64,000 nucleotides of DNA from Rappaport israeli. Its GTDB lineage: Bacteria; Pseudomonadota; Gammaproteobacteria; Cardiobacteriales; Cardiobacteriaceae. Below are positions 39,623 to 49,858 of the stretch, piece by piece. The notes under the pieces were generated by a model that did no database searches, had not been told where the DNA came from, and saw only the letters and a list, made by a program, of their open reading frames with translations. Location: contig NZ_LXHZ01000003.1 in NCBI RefSeq assembly GCF_001888055.1, positions 41,465 through 105,464 of the forward strand. Direction: 5' to 3'. The position numbers and the translations under genes are program-made. Each line of letters opens with the position of its first letter. Positions within the stretch are counted from its first letter, which is position 1.

Positions 39623-42420
39623 ATGCACCAAGTATTAGCGCGTAAATGGCGACCTAAAAATTTTCATGAGTTGGTAGGGCAGGCGCATGTGCGCCAAGCG
39701 CTGATCTATGCGCTTGACCATCAACGTTTGCATCATGCCTATTTATTTACAGGTACGCGCGGTGTGGGTAAAACAACCATTGCGCGCATTTTGGCAAAAT
39801 CGTTGAATTGTTTGACGCATGGCGTGTCGTCTAATCCTTGTGGTCAGTGTCAGTATTGTCAAGAGATTGAGCAGGGAAGATTTCCAGATTTAATTGAAGT
39901 GGACGCTGCCTCACGCACGGGCGTCGAGGATACGCGAGAGTTGCTTGATAATGTGCCGTATGCACCTGTTAAAGGGCGCTATAAAATTTATCTTATTGAC
40001 GAAGTGCATATGTTTTCAAAAAGCAGTTTTAATGCGCTGTTAAAAACGCTAGAAGAACCGCCAGAGCATGTGAAATTTGTATTAGCAACCACCGACCCAC
40101 AAAAATTACCTGCCACAGTGTTATCGCGTTGCTTGCAATTTCATCTTAAAAATATGAGCGAAGCGCAGATTATTGCACATGTGCAAACCATTTTAGAGCA
40201 TGAAGGGGTGGGCTATGAGGATGAGGCGGTGCGCTTGTTAGCACAGGCAGGCAATGGCAGTATGCGCGATGCTTTGAGCTTGCTCGACCAAGCCATTGCT
40301 TTTGGACAAGGTAAAATCGCTACCACAGAAGTGGCGAACTTGCTTGGTGCAGTCCCGATTACTCAGTTGCGCGGTTTATTAAAAGCATTGGTTTTAGGCG
40401 ATGCGCGCGCGTTGCGTGAGGCATTGGCACAGATGGAGCGTTTTCGCCTGATTATAGTGAGGTATTGCGTCGGTTATTAGAGCAGTTTCAGTTGATTACC
40501 ATTGCTCAGCTAGAGGCGGAGCGTGAATTGGGCGAAGTGGGGGAATTTAATGCAAGTTTGGCGCGCGCCTTGCCTGTGGAGTTGTTGCAGTTGTGGTATC
40601 AAATCGCAACCGATACTTGGCGCAATTTGCCATATCAGCCTGATGCGCGTTTAGCGTTGGAGATGGGATTGTTGCGAATGTTGGCTTTACAACCTGTTAT
40701 GGCAGGGGTGGACATTGCACAAGTACAAGCATTAGAAGAGCCACAAGCGCCAATATTTGCCGAAGATGCGCCAGAATTAACCGAATTGGCGGCGCAGCTA
40801 GAAGAGAAGATAGCGACAGGCGGTGAAGCAAAAAAGCCCGCCCATGAGGCGCACTCAGAGGTTGGGGTAGAGCAAGATACAGCGCGCTTTCATGAGACGG
40901 ATGGGGCGCAAGCGCAAGAAATAGAGGCAACGCAATTGCGCGCAATGCAACCGCAACTACAGGAGCAAGGGCAAGCGCGAACACAAGCGCCAGCGCCTCA
41001 GCAAGAAATTCCGCAATCCTTGAATCTTGACAAGAATTCTCCGCCTTGGGAAGCGGAGGCGGAAAATCAAGCGACCGCGCAACACACTTACGCAGTGCGT
41101 GAGGGTGATTCTGATGCGCCGATAGCGTCAGCACAAGCACAAGCACAAGCACAAGCACAAGCACAAGCACAAGGGCAAGGGCAAGGGCAAGGGCAAGGGC
41201 AAGTGCGAACACAAGCGCCAGCGCCTCAGCAAGAAATTCCGCAATCCTTGAATCTTGATAAGAATTCTCCGCCTTGGGAAGCGGAGGCGGAAAATCAAGC
41301 GACCGCGCAACACACTTACGCAGTGCGTGAAGGTGATTCTGATGCGCCGATAGCGTCAGCACAAGCACAAGAACAAGAACAAGCACAAGCACAAGCACAA
41401 GCACAAGCACAAGAACAAGAACAAGAACAAGAACAAGAACAAGAACAAGAACAAGAAATAGAGGCAATGCAATCCCACGCGATAGAAGCGCAACCGTCGA
41501 GCATTGCAATTAATCCGCCACCGTGGGAGGAGACGGAGGCATTAACATGGGAAGATGAGCAAGAACCGCCAAAGTGGTTAACCGATGTGCCGCCTTTGGA
41601 TATGGATATGCCTTGGGAGTTGGCGCGTGAGCAAGAAAGCCATGCAGACTTTATGCAAGAGAGGGGGCAGGGGTATTTTCCCAATGATGCAGGGCGTGAG
41701 ATGTCGCATGTAAGGCAACCTTTAAAGCAAAGCGCCAATAAGCAGGCAGAGCAATCTACGCATTCAAAATCAGCCAGTATGTCTCAAGCAATCGCGCGGG
41801 CAGGCGTTCAAGCGGTAGAGGCGCGTTCAAGCGCAAATCTAAGACCAGATGCGGGCGTTCAAGTGGTAGAGGCGCATCCAAATCCAAATCCAAATCCAAA
41901 TCCAAATCCAAATCCAAATCCAAATACGAGCGCTCAAGCGGTTGCGTTTTCTGCTGGAGGAGAGGGGATTGTGTTAGGTGAGGAGGGGCGAAGATTTGCG
42001 AGTTTGCAGGAGTTGTTATCAGCGTGTGTGGCGCGTGCGATGCTTTGGGATGATTTGTTAAAGCAGATGGCTTTGAGTCATGAGGCGTTGATGTTGGCAG
42101 AATTTGCTACGCCGAGCGCGTGGCAGGCGCCAGTGTTGACGTTAGATTGTGAGCAGGAGATGGCGGGGTTGATTAGTGATGCGCAAAAGCAGGCGTTGTC
42201 TCAGGCGTTGTCGGGGTTGTATTCTGGGGAGCGTTGTGAGGTGGTGCTGGCGTTTAAAGAAGCGGTACAGACGCCGAGTAAGCGTTATTTATTAGCAGCT
42301 GAGCAACGAGAACAGGCGGCGAGAGCGCGTTTTTTAGCACATCCGCAGGTGGTGGCGTTAACGAAAACATTGCATGCGGTGGTGGATATGGAGAGTGTTG
42401 CGCCTTTAGATGAGGCGTGA
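39623..42420 (+). CDS. dnaX: DNA polymerase III subunit gamma/tau (one frameshift, repeat-rich linker)
   Basis: Clamp-loader ATPase that organises the replisome. AAA+ motifs: GTRGVGKTTIARILAKSLNC (Walker A), the zinc Cys set in CGQCQYC, LIDEVHMFSKSSFNALLKTLEEPP, TDPQKLPATVLSRC and GSMRDALSLLDQAI. The frame breaks near 40448: one added C gives ERFRPDYSEVLRRLLEQF. A linker from about residue 380 to 770 is low complexity (Gln-Ala, Gln-Glu, Gln-Gly, Asn-Pro dipeptide arrays, plus a duplicated 76-residue block). The last 150 residues form the tau C-terminal domain (FASLQELLSACVARAMLWDD). No slippery heptamer for gamma production lies at the break. First gene of dnaX-ybaB-recR. Confidence 0.93.
40977..41457 (+). 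repeat. 228-bp tandem duplication with hexamer arrays in dnaX
   Basis: Two near-identical copies begin at 40977 and 41205, an offset of 228 bp or 76 codons, and differ by only a few transitions over about 160 bp. Each leads into a hexamer array: ACAAGC at 41132-41172 then GGGCAA to 41202, and mixed ACAAGC/ACAAGA from 41359 to 41457. All units are multiples of three, so copy changes keep the frame. Confidence 0.92.
41878..41925 (+). repeat. Hexamer array CCAAAT x8 in dnaX
   Basis: Eight direct CCAAAT units encode alternating Asn-Pro in the DnaX linker. A short repeated phrase (GVQAVEA / GVQVVEA) lies just upstream. Confidence 0.92.
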
Positions 42421-42472
42421 TTTTTATTATTGATTGGTTTTTATTGAAGTTTTTATTTTAAAAGGAGTCGTT

Positions 42473-42799
42473 ATGTTTAAAGGTGGTTTGGGCGGTATGA
42501 TGAAAAAGGCGCAGGAAATGCAGGAAAATATGCAGCGCATGCAAAAGGAGTTGGTGCATAAGACTGTGGTGGGGCAGTCGGGCGCTGGGGGGGTGAAGGT
42601 TACGCTTAATGGGCATTATGGTTGTGAGCGGGTGGAGATTGCTGATGAGCTTTGGCAGGAGGAGCGCGAGATGTTAGAGGCGTTAGTGGCGGCAGCGGTG
42701 AGTGATGCAACGCAAAAGACAAAGGCGCTGGTTGAGGCGGAGATGGCGAAGTTGACGGGGGGCATGAATTTACCAGATGGATTTAAGATGCCATTTTAG
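42473..42799 (+). CDS. ybaB: YbaB/EbfC nucleoid-associated protein
   Basis: Small DNA-binding protein, 108 aa from the ATG of MFKGGLGGMMKKAQEMQENM, preceded by AAAAGGAG. The family features KKAQEMQENMQRMQKEL, the GGVKVTLNGHY strand and LTGGMNLPDGFKMPF at the C-terminus are all present. An in-frame GTG 39 bp upstream is rejected because it lacks a ribosome site and adds non-family residues. It lies between dnaX and recR, the conserved order. Confidence 0.96.
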   Translation: MFKGGLGGMMKKAQEMQENMQRMQKELVHKTVVGQSGAGGVKVTLNGHYGCERVEIADELWQEEREMLEALVAAAVSDATQKTKALVEAEMAKLTGGMNLPDGFKMPF

Positions 42800-42809
42800 G
42801 TGCTAGAGG

Positions 42810-43413
42810 ATGTCTTTTTCTCTTTCTTTTGATGAATTGGTGCAGGCGCTGACGTGTTTGCCTGGGGTGGGGGGCAAAAACCGCGCAACGTATGGCGCTT
42901 AATATGTTGTTGAAAAAACCTGAGCAGGCGGGGCAGTTGGCGCAGGCGATTGCAAAGGCGTTGACGACGGTGCAGCGGTGCAGGCGTTGTCGTAATTTAT
43001 CAGATAGTGAGGTGTGCTTGATTTGTAGTAATGCCAAGCGCGATGCGCAGGTGATTTGTGTGGTGGAAAATCCTGATGATGTGTTGGCAATTGAGCAGTC
43101 GACGGATTATCGTGGGCAATATTTTGTTTTGATGGGGCATATTGCGCCATTAGATGGGATTGGCCCGCAGGAGTTGGGGTTGGATGTATTAGATGCGCGT
43201 TTGGCTGAGGGGGGGATTCGGGAGATGGTATTGGCAACGAATGCGACGCTGGAGGGGGAGTCAACGGCGTATTTTTTGGCTCAGTTGGCGCAAAAACATG
43301 GGGTGTTGGCAACGCGTTTGACGCATGGGGTGCCGATGGGGGGGGAGTTGGTGTATATCGATAAACGGACGTTGTCGCTGGCTTTTGCAACGCGCTCGCG
43401 CTATCAAGAATGA
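42810..43413 (+). CDS. recR: Recombination protein RecR (one frameshift)
   Basis: Acts with RecF/RecO to load RecA at gaps. The N-terminus is SFSLSFDELVQALTCLPGVGGK. The run of five A at 42876-42880 shifts the frame; with four A it continues KTAQRMALNMLLKKPEQAG. The four-cysteine zinc finger (CRRCRNLSDSEVCLIC), the Toprim domain (VVENPDDVLAIEQS, YFVLMGHIAPLDGIGPQEL) and the end THGVPMGGELVYIDKRTL follow. About 200 aa, normal size. It starts 10 bp after ybaB. Confidence 0.95.
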
Positions 43414-43433
43414 GATTCTAAAGAGGCGGATAG

Positions 43434-44446
43434 ATGGCTAAGCAATTGGATTTTTTGGTGTTTATTGGGCGGTTTCAGCCGTTGCACCGTGCGCATGTGG
43501 CGGTGATTGAGGCAGCGCTTGCTCAGGCACATTCGGTGATTGTGTTGTGTGGTTCGGCAAAGAGTGCGCGTGATTTGCGTAATCCGTGGTCGGTTTTAGA
43601 AAGAGAGCGGATGATTCGTGGGGTGTTTGATGCGCAAGACAATGCGCGTTTATGGGTGCGCGGGATTGAGGATGTGCCTTATGATGATGCGCGTTGGGTG
43701 GCGCAGGTGGAGGCAACGGTTGCTGAGATTGTGGGAGAGGATGCCAAGGCAAGGGTGGGGTTGATTGGGCATGAGAAGGATGAGAGCTCGTATTATTTGC
43801 AGTTGTTTGCGCGTTGGTCTTTTGTGGCGATGGACAATATTGATGGCTTGAATGCAACGGATATCCGCAAGCGTTATTTTGCTTTGCAGGCGCAGGAGGC
43901 GGTGGCGGAGAAGGATTTGCCACAGGCGGTGGTGGCGTTTTTAGAGGAATTTCGTCTAAAAGAAGCGTATGCGCAGTTGCAGGCGGTGCAGCAGGCGGTT
44001 AGCGATGAGAAGGCGCGTTGGCGCATGCGCCTAAAGAGGCGGTGGCGTTGTGTGCGGCAGCTTGGGTGGTGTGTGGTGAGTCGGTGTTGGTGATGCCTTG
44101 TGTGGAGGGGGTGGGGCGTTTGTGGGCGTTGCCTCATAGGCGTTTAAGTCAGGGAGCGCGTTTGTTTGAATCGGCTGTGTCTGCGGTGTTGGCGACTTTG
44201 GGCGGAGAGCGTGAGGAATTGGTCGCTCATTTTAGTGGGCAGCGGGTATTTGATGCGCCTAAGCGGGTTGATGGGGTGCGAGAGGTGGTGCAGGTGTTTG
44301 GGTTTGAGTTTGCCAAAGAGGCGTTGCCTACACTGCAAGGAGAGGGGCGTTGGCTTGCGCGTGGGGCGCTACAACGTGGGGATTTTTATGCCGATTATTA
44401 TGATGTGATTGAGCATTGTTGGCGTAAAGGTTTCAATAAATGGTAA
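43434..44446 (+). CDS. nadM: NadM-type NMN adenylyltransferase fused to degenerate Nudix domain (one frameshift)
   Basis: Forms NAD from NMN and ATP. The nucleotidyltransferase half has FLVFIGRFQPLHRAHVAVI (HxGH-like motif), SAKSARDLRNPWSVLERERM and the substrate/triphosphate motif NATDIRKRYF. The frame breaks near 44015; one added base gives ALAHAPKEAVALCAAAW and a C-terminal Nudix-like domain (RLWALPHRRLSQGARLFESA). The Nudix box lacks its REXXEE glutamates, so ADP-ribose hydrolysis is doubtful. The fusion itself is a known bifunctional architecture. Total about 337 aa. Confidence 0.87.
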
Positions 44447-44530
44447 TTTAAATTTGTAGGTGGTGCGGATGTGGCTTGGGTGGCGGTGGTAGAATAGGGG
44501 TTTTAATAATGATTAATTGGGAATGTCATC

Positions 44531-46362
44531 ATGAATAAAGTGTTATTAGAGGTTACTCATCGAATTGTTGAGCGTAGTCGTCCTGTGCGTGAGCGGTATT
44601 TGGCGCAGGTTGAATCAGCAAAGAAGGTCGACCGTTTGGGGCGGATGGAGTTATCTTGTACGAATTTGGCGCATGCTTTTGCGGCGATGCCTGAGGCGGC
44701 GAAGGAGCGTATTAAGGCTTCACGTGCGCCGAATTTGGCGATTGTCTCTTCTTATAATGATATGTTGTCAGCGCATCAGCCGTTGAAAGATTTTCCACAG
44801 TGGATTAAGGAGGCGGTGTTTGAGGCGGGCGCTACAGCGCAGTTTGCGGGGGGGACGCCTGCGATGTGTGATGGGGTTACGCAAGGTCGTCCAGGGATGG
44901 AGTTGTCGTTATTTTCGCGCGATGTGATTGCGCAAAGTACGGCAATTGCGTTGTCGCATTTGATGTTTGATGGTGGGTTGTATTTGGGGTGTGCGATAAG
45001 ATTGTGCCAGGGTTGTTGATGGGGGCGTTGTCGTTTGGGCATTTGCCAGCCATTTTTGTGCCTGCAGGCCCTATGACAAGTGGGATTGCAAATGATGAAA
45101 AAGCAAAAACGCGTCAGTTATTTGCTGAAGGGAAGGTTGGACGTGAGGTGCTGTTGGAAAGTGAGGCGCAGTCTTATCATTCAGCAGGGACATGTACGTT
45201 TTATGGTACGGCAAATTCAAATCAGATGATGATGGAGTTGATGGGTTTGCATTTGCCTGGCGCGGCGTTTGCTAATCCAAATACGCCTATTCGAGAATTG
45301 CTCACGCGCGCTGCAGGAACTCAGGCGGCGAGAATGGTGCGCCCTGATAGTGGGGTAAAACCACTAGGCGAGATGGTGGATGAGAAAACGATTGTTAATG
45401 CGGTGGTGGGGTTGTTGGCAACTGGGGGGTCAACGAATCATACATTGCATTTGATTGCGATTGCGCGCTGTGCGGGAATTGATTTGCAGTGGTCAGATTT
45501 TAGCGATTTGTCTGCAATTATTCCTTTACTAATGCGGGTTTATCCAAATGGTAAGGCGGATGTGAACCATTTCCATGCTGCTGGTGGGTTGGGATTTGTG
45601 ATTCGTGAATTAATTGAAGCAGGATTGGTGCATGAGGATGTTTCTACGGTGATGGGGCAGGGGTTGTCAGCTTATGCGCAAGAGCCTTGTATTCGCGATG
45701 GGCAGTTAAGCTGGCAAGAGGCGCCAAAAATGAGTGGGGATGAAAATGTGTTGCGCCCTGTAAGTCGTGCGTTTTCAGATAATGGCGGTTTGAAAATGTT
45801 ACATGGCAATATTGGACGGGCGGTGATTAAGATTTCTGCTGTAGCGCCTGAACATCGTGTGGTTGAAGCGCCTGCAAAAATATTCCACGACCAGCAGTCG
45901 CTGATTGAAGCGTTTAATGCTGGGCAATTGAATGAGGATTTTGTCGCGGTGGTGCGTTATCAAGGCCCTAAAGCCAATGGAATGCCAGAGCTCCATCAGC
46001 TAACCCCACAATTAACTTCTTTGCAACAACAAGGCTATAAAGTGGCATTGGTTACAGATGGGCGGATGTCGGGTGCATCGGGGAAAGTGCCTGCTGCCAT
46101 TCATGTTTCGCCTGAGGCGTTATTAGGTGGAATGATTGGGCGTATTCATGAAGGCGATATGGTGCGCATGGATGCTGAAAATGGGGTGTTGGAAGTGTTG
46201 GTGAGTGATGAGGAGTTAGAAGCGCGCGAGGTCAGAACGCCTGATTTAAGCGCAAATCAAATGGGAACGGGGCGTGAATTATTTACTGGCTTTCGTATGC
46301 TTACCACGCCTGCTGAAGAGGGCGCGATGAGTTTCCCACATCCGCTTTGGCAGAAGAAATAA
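44531..46362 (+). CDS. edd: Phosphogluconate dehydratase (one frameshift)
   Basis: First enzyme of the Entner-Doudoroff branch: 6-phosphogluconate to KDPG, with a [4Fe-4S] cluster. Motifs: [35 protein letters not shown] (first cluster Cys), [18 protein letters not shown] (second), [20 protein letters not shown] (third) and [15 protein letters not shown]. The frame breaks at 44986-44990: a fifth G restores YLGVCDKIV. About 610 aa, the standard length. The KDPG aldolase gene eda is not in the window. Confidence 0.95.
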
Positions 46363-46395
46363 TATTTTGATGGTTTAATTCAATAGGAGAAAAAA

Positions 46396-47106
46396 ATGGC
46401 TACCCCACATATTAATGCTGAAAAAGGTGATTTTGCACAAACAGTGCTGATGCCAGGCGACCCGCTGCGTGCAAAATATATCGCAGAAACGTTTTTAACC
46501 AATGTGCGCCAAGTCAATGAAGTGCGTGGAATGTTAGGCTTTACTGGTGAATATGAAGGTAAGAAATTATCCGTAATGGGGCATGGAATGGGGATTCCTT
46601 CTTGCTCAATTTATGCTAAAGAATTGATTACTGAATATGGCGTAGAGAACTTAATCCGTGTGGGGTCGTGTGGTGCGGTGTTGGATGATGTGAAAGTGCG
46701 TGATGTGGTGATTGGGATGGGCGCTTGTACCGATTCACAAGTAAACCGTACGCGTTTTAAAGGCTATGATTTTGCAGCTATTGCTGATTTTGGCTTGACG
46801 TGTGCTTTAGTTGAAGCGGCAAAGGCGCTTAATGTACAGGCTAAAGTGGGCAATCTGTTTTCCGCGGATTTATTTTATACCCCTGATGCAGAAATGTTTG
46901 AGGTCATGCGTCGTTATCAAATTCTAGGCGTTGAAATGGAAGCTGCGGGCATTTATGGTGTGGCGGCAGAATTTGGTGCAAAGGCAGCAACGATTTGCAC
47001 GGTGTCTGATCACATTATCAAAGGCGAGGCGACTAGTGCACAGGAAAGACAAACCTCATTTAATGATATGATTAAAATCGCGCTTAATGCAGCGGTTTCT
47101 ATCTAA
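46396..47106 (+). CDS. deoD: Purine nucleoside phosphorylase DeoD-type
   Basis: Phosphorolysis of purine (deoxy)nucleosides for salvage. The 236-aa protein has the type I PNP pattern: [74 protein letters not shown], and [19 protein letters not shown] with the catalytic SDH segment (CTVSDHI). AGGAG lies before the ATG. It has its own terminator 9 bp past the stop. Confidence 0.97.
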   Translation: MATPHINAEKGDFAQTVLMPGDPLRAKYIAETFLTNVRQVNEVRGMLGFTGEYEGKKLSVMGHGMGIPSCSIYAKELITEYGVENLIRVGSCGAVLDDVKVRDVVIGMGACTDSQVNRTRFKGYDFAAIADFGLTCALVEAAKALNVQAKVGNLFSADLFYTPDAEMFEVMRRYQILGVEMEAAGIYGVAAEFGAKAATICTVSDHIIKGEATSAQERQTSFNDMIKIALNAAVSI

Positions 47107-47114
47107 AATCCAGT

Positions 47115-47170
47115 AAAAATTCTCTAGCAATGAAGGTAAGTTTGAACACCAACAAAGCTAGAGAATTTTT
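47115..47170 (+). terminator. deoD terminator, long loop
   Basis: The 14-bp perfect stem AAAAATTCTCTAGC / GCTAGAGAATTTTT with a 28-nt loop begins 9 bp after deoD. The T run is within the stem's 3' arm. Confidence 0.7.
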
Positions 47171-47219
47171 TAGAATTTACAAAAGACAATATCAATTTAT
47201 CATCTATTAAGAGAAGACA

Positions 47220-47459
47220 ATGAAAAATAATCCTTTTGCTTTCATGCGTAGCAAAATTGAAGAAGCGATGCCTGAAGCATTGCGCCCAATTAATGCGGAA
47301 ATTAAAAGCGCTACACGCCGATTTATTCAAGAACGGTTAAGCGATTTTGATTTGGTACCGCGTCAGGAATTTGAGCAACAACAACAATTACTGGCACAAG
47401 CACAACAACGCATTGAAGCACTAGAGAAACAATTAAGCGAACTTACGCCAACCCGTTAG
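47220..47459 (+). CDS. ubiK: Ubiquinone biosynthesis accessory factor UbiK
   Basis: A 79-aa BMFP/YqiC-family protein that assists the Ubi complex in aerobic ubiquinone synthesis. The amphipathic N-terminal helix (NPFAFMRSKIEEAMPEAL) and the C-terminal coiled coil (EFEQQQQLLAQAQQRIEALEKQL) fit the family well. AAGAGAAG precedes the ATG. Confidence 0.9.
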   Translation: MKNNPFAFMRSKIEEAMPEALRPINAEIKSATRRFIQERLSDFDLVPRQEFEQQQQLLAQAQQRIEALEKQLSELTPTR

Positions 47460-47545
47460 GTTGATGTTTTTAGTTGATGCTTAGAAGTGGGTGGGTCTAA
47501 ATCCATAGCGTTCAGCGCGTGCGTTAGAGATAGTTAAGTTAAAAG

Positions 47546-47580
47546 AAACCCCTATTATGATTGGCATAATAGGGGTTTTA
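47546..47580 (+). terminator. ubiK terminator
   Basis: The perfect 14-bp stem AAACCCCTATTATG / CATAATAGGGGTTT with loop ATTGG is followed by T residues. A-rich on the left, it could also serve dolP on the other strand. Confidence 0.9.
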
Positions 47581-47657
47581 GTTTATCTGAAAACTATGCG
47601 CTCATTGTTATAAATCGAGCTTTTTGTAGAGCACAGATTTTTTAGTTGGACAAATGA

Positions 47658-48245
47658 TTATCTGATTTCAAAATAAGTAATGACTTTTCTGACGCCTGAA
47701 ACCCGTCGAGCGATTTCTGTTGCAGCCTTAGCTTCTTGCTCACTCACTAGCCCCATTAAATAAGTAATTCCATGTTCAGTAACGACTTTGACGCGTGTGG
47801 GGTCAAATCCTGCTACAGCAACATCCAATAAAGCAATTTTCACTTTTGCTGTCTGTTTGGTGTCATAAGTGCGCTCAGCTAAAGTTGATTTTCGCCCAAT
47901 AATAAGCTGGTTTTGAATCAACTTAACATAGCCAATTTGTTGCACAATATCAACAGCCCGCGCGCGAATCTGCTCATTAAACACTTCACCTGAGAGTAGC
48001 ACCTGACCATTATAAGCGGTTACATTGATATGGCTATTATCAGAGACCAAGTCATCGCCAGATAATTTGCCAAAAACCAATACTTCTAAAGTGTTGTCAT
48101 CAATGACTGTACCTGCAGTGCGACGCTCATGAATAACGCCTGCTGTGGTAGCTGCGCCACCAATTAAAAGCGGTGCGCAAGCTTGGATAAATAGCGCCGA
48201 GAGAATGAGTGCAATGGAATGATGAATTTGCATGGTTGACTTCAC
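47658..48245 (-). CDS. dolP: Dual BON-domain lipoprotein, DolP-like
   Basis: Outer-membrane lipoprotein supporting envelope integrity. The signal peptide ends at the lipobox ALFIQAC (Cys near residue 23). BON domain 1 covers about 65-115 (DNSHINVTAYNGQVLLSGEV) and BON domain 2 about 130-195 (VKVVTEHGITYLMGLVSEQEAKAATEIARRVSGVRKVI). The length of 195 aa equals E. coli DolP (191). The second Met (MQIHHS) may be the true start. Confidence 0.9.
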   Translation of the reverse strand: MKSTMQIHHSIALILSALFIQACAPLLIGGAATTAGVIHERRTAGTVIDDNTLEVLVFGKLSGDDLVSDNSHINVTAYNGQVLLSGEVFNEQIRARAVDIVQQIGYVKLIQNQLIIGRKSTLAERTYDTKQTAKVKIALLDVAVAGFDPTRVKVVTEHGITYLMGLVSEQEAKAATEIARRVSGVRKVITYFEIR

Positions 48246-48533
48246 CTGTGCTGATTTAAAGCGTTAATTATAGACAGTATTGTTATTATTGCCTATCTCT
48301 ATCTAAATTGTGAGGATAAAGTTTAATTTTTTGATGATATTGGTATGGCGGCATCACTAGTAAGCCTAATTTTTTTGCCAAATACATAAAGCCTTTAGTT
48401 ATTATCTATGTTTTTATATTAATAATTTACCAAAGCATCATAAAGGTTTTGGGATTTTAATAAAGACTACCTGCTTATCTTAATTTTGCTGGGCAAATAT
48501 TATTTTTTAGTTTAGCGAGGCGAATGGAGCATA
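48246..48533. other. A+T-rich intergenic gap
   Basis: About 290 bp between dolP and the porin terminator. It should hold the dolP promoter. I see no gene, repeat or hairpin in it. Confidence 0.5.
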
Positions 48534-48561
48534 AAAAAAGCGAACCGAAGTTCGCTTTTTT
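48534..48561 (-). terminator. Porin terminator
   Basis: The perfect 12-bp stem AAAAAAGCGAAC / GTTCGCTTTTTT with tetraloop CGAA lies 20 bp past the porin stop. U runs form on either strand. Confidence 0.92.
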
Positions 48562-48581
48562 GAGTTCTAGCAAAAAATTGC

Positions 48582-49573
48582 TTAGAAGTTGTGGCGTACA
48601 CCAACAACTGCTTGGAAACCATCTTTTTCATTTTTGGTTCTAGTGTAGTTAGCTTCAACCCAAGATTTGGTGCGTGGGCTGAATTTGTACTGATAACCCA
48701 ATGCTGCTTGAAGAGCATCACTTCTGCTGCTCTTATTGTCAACATAAGCAAGACCAGCACGGAAAGTGCTCGCACCGTTGTACCACTCACCAGCAACATT
48801 ATAAATTTTAGATTTTGATGAAGCGCTTTGTGCGCCAACGCCTACTTGATATTGGCTAGTTTTGTAAGAAACATTTCCAACTAAGAATTCATCAGAACCG
48901 TTTCTTGCGTTAGCAGTACCTTGATATTGTTTGAGGTATGCAGCACTTGCATTGATGCCATTAGCTTCATACAACGCACCAACTTCAAATGCATCAGCAC
49001 CTTTAGAAGCTAGGTTTTGACCATCTAATACGATTGAACCACCTAAAGTTAAACCAGCAATATTTGGTGATAAGTAGTTAATAGCTTTGCTAACAGTACC
49101 TGGAGCATCAATGTCAGCAAGGCTTAGTTGGTTAAAGCCACCACGGAAACCTGTTGCTTCGTCTAAAAGGGTACCTTGCTTACCAAGAGTTAGTTGACCG
49201 AAATCACCACGGAAGCCTAAATATGCTTTTTTAGTTGAGTTAAGACCATAGGAGCATTCTTACCATCTTCACTTAATTTAGTAGCATCATCTACACCAAA
49301 TTCGTACTTGAAGAATGCTTCTAAACCATTTGCTAATACTTCATTCCCTTTAACGCCAATTTTTGCGCTTTTGGTTTGTAAATCCCAGTGGGTTTTTTTA
49401 AGGCTGTTTGGTTTTAAGCCATTTACTACGCCATCATTGCTGTTAGCAATAGTTACTGAGTAGCCTAATGAACCATAAAGAGTAGTGCTGTTTTTGCCTT
49501 CCACTTTCACTGCTGCGTTGGCAGAAGCGATGCTTCCTGAAACAACAGCTAATGCGATTAATGTTTTTTTCAT
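48582..49573 (-). CDS. Gram-negative trimeric porin (one frameshift)
   Basis: Outer-membrane beta-barrel porin of the Neisseria/Burkholderia type. The signal peptide is MKKTLIALAVVSGSIASANA, followed by VKVEGKNSTTLYGSLGYSV. The barrel body has FRGDFGQLTLGKQ and the protein ends VVGVRHNF with the terminal Phe that Bam needs. The frame breaks near 49240; one added base gives YGLNSTKKAYLGFRGDFG. About 331 aa. The start is the ATG after GGAGACACAC, not a codon four residues upstream. A long hairpin lies in its leader. Confidence 0.88.
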
Positions 49574-49660
49574 GTGTGTCTCCAAGTGCTATATATATGC
49601 TAAATTTTGTTAATTCGCGGATTCGCCTAATCCGAAGGCAATGATACTTTCTTTTTTGTG

Positions 49661-49686
49661 TTCTTGCAACATTTTTGTTGCAAGAA
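49661..49686 (-). promoter_or_regulatory. Perfect 11-bp inverted repeat in the porin leader region
   Basis: TTCTTGCAACA / TGTTGCAAGAA with a 4-nt spacer lies 88 bp upstream of the porin ATG. No T run follows on either strand, so it is not a simple terminator. A second smaller repeat (CGGATT / AATCCG, 49618-49633) lies between it and the gene. It could be an operator or an mRNA structure. Confidence 0.5.
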
Positions 49687-49831
49687 ACCAACAAGGCACA
49701 ATTTGTGGTTTTTTCACGACAATTTACTGGGTGTTGTTGGTTAATGGTTTGATTTTTAATTATTTTTACAAAAGCTCTTATCTGCTTTAACAGTAAGATT
49801 AATGCAATATTTTTTATTAAGCATAAAACTT

Positions 49832-49849
49832 AACAACCTATAGGTTGTT
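49832..49849. repeat. Perfect 18-bp palindrome AACAACCTATAGGTTGTT
   Basis: Self-complementary with no spacer, 10 bp downstream of trpR. It could be an operator or a weak terminator for trpR; only short T tracts follow. Confidence 0.5.
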
Positions 49850-49858
49850 TAGATGATG

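Noticed and set aside
40440-40480. Programmed frameshift in dnaX making gamma and tau
   Set aside because: The break has no A-AAA-AAG-type slippery site or stem-loop, and it falls inside conserved domain III, not after it. One missing C explains it.
41132-41457. CRISPR-like array in dnaX
   Set aside because: Units are contiguous hexamers without spacers and stay in the coding frame of DnaX. No cas genes are present.
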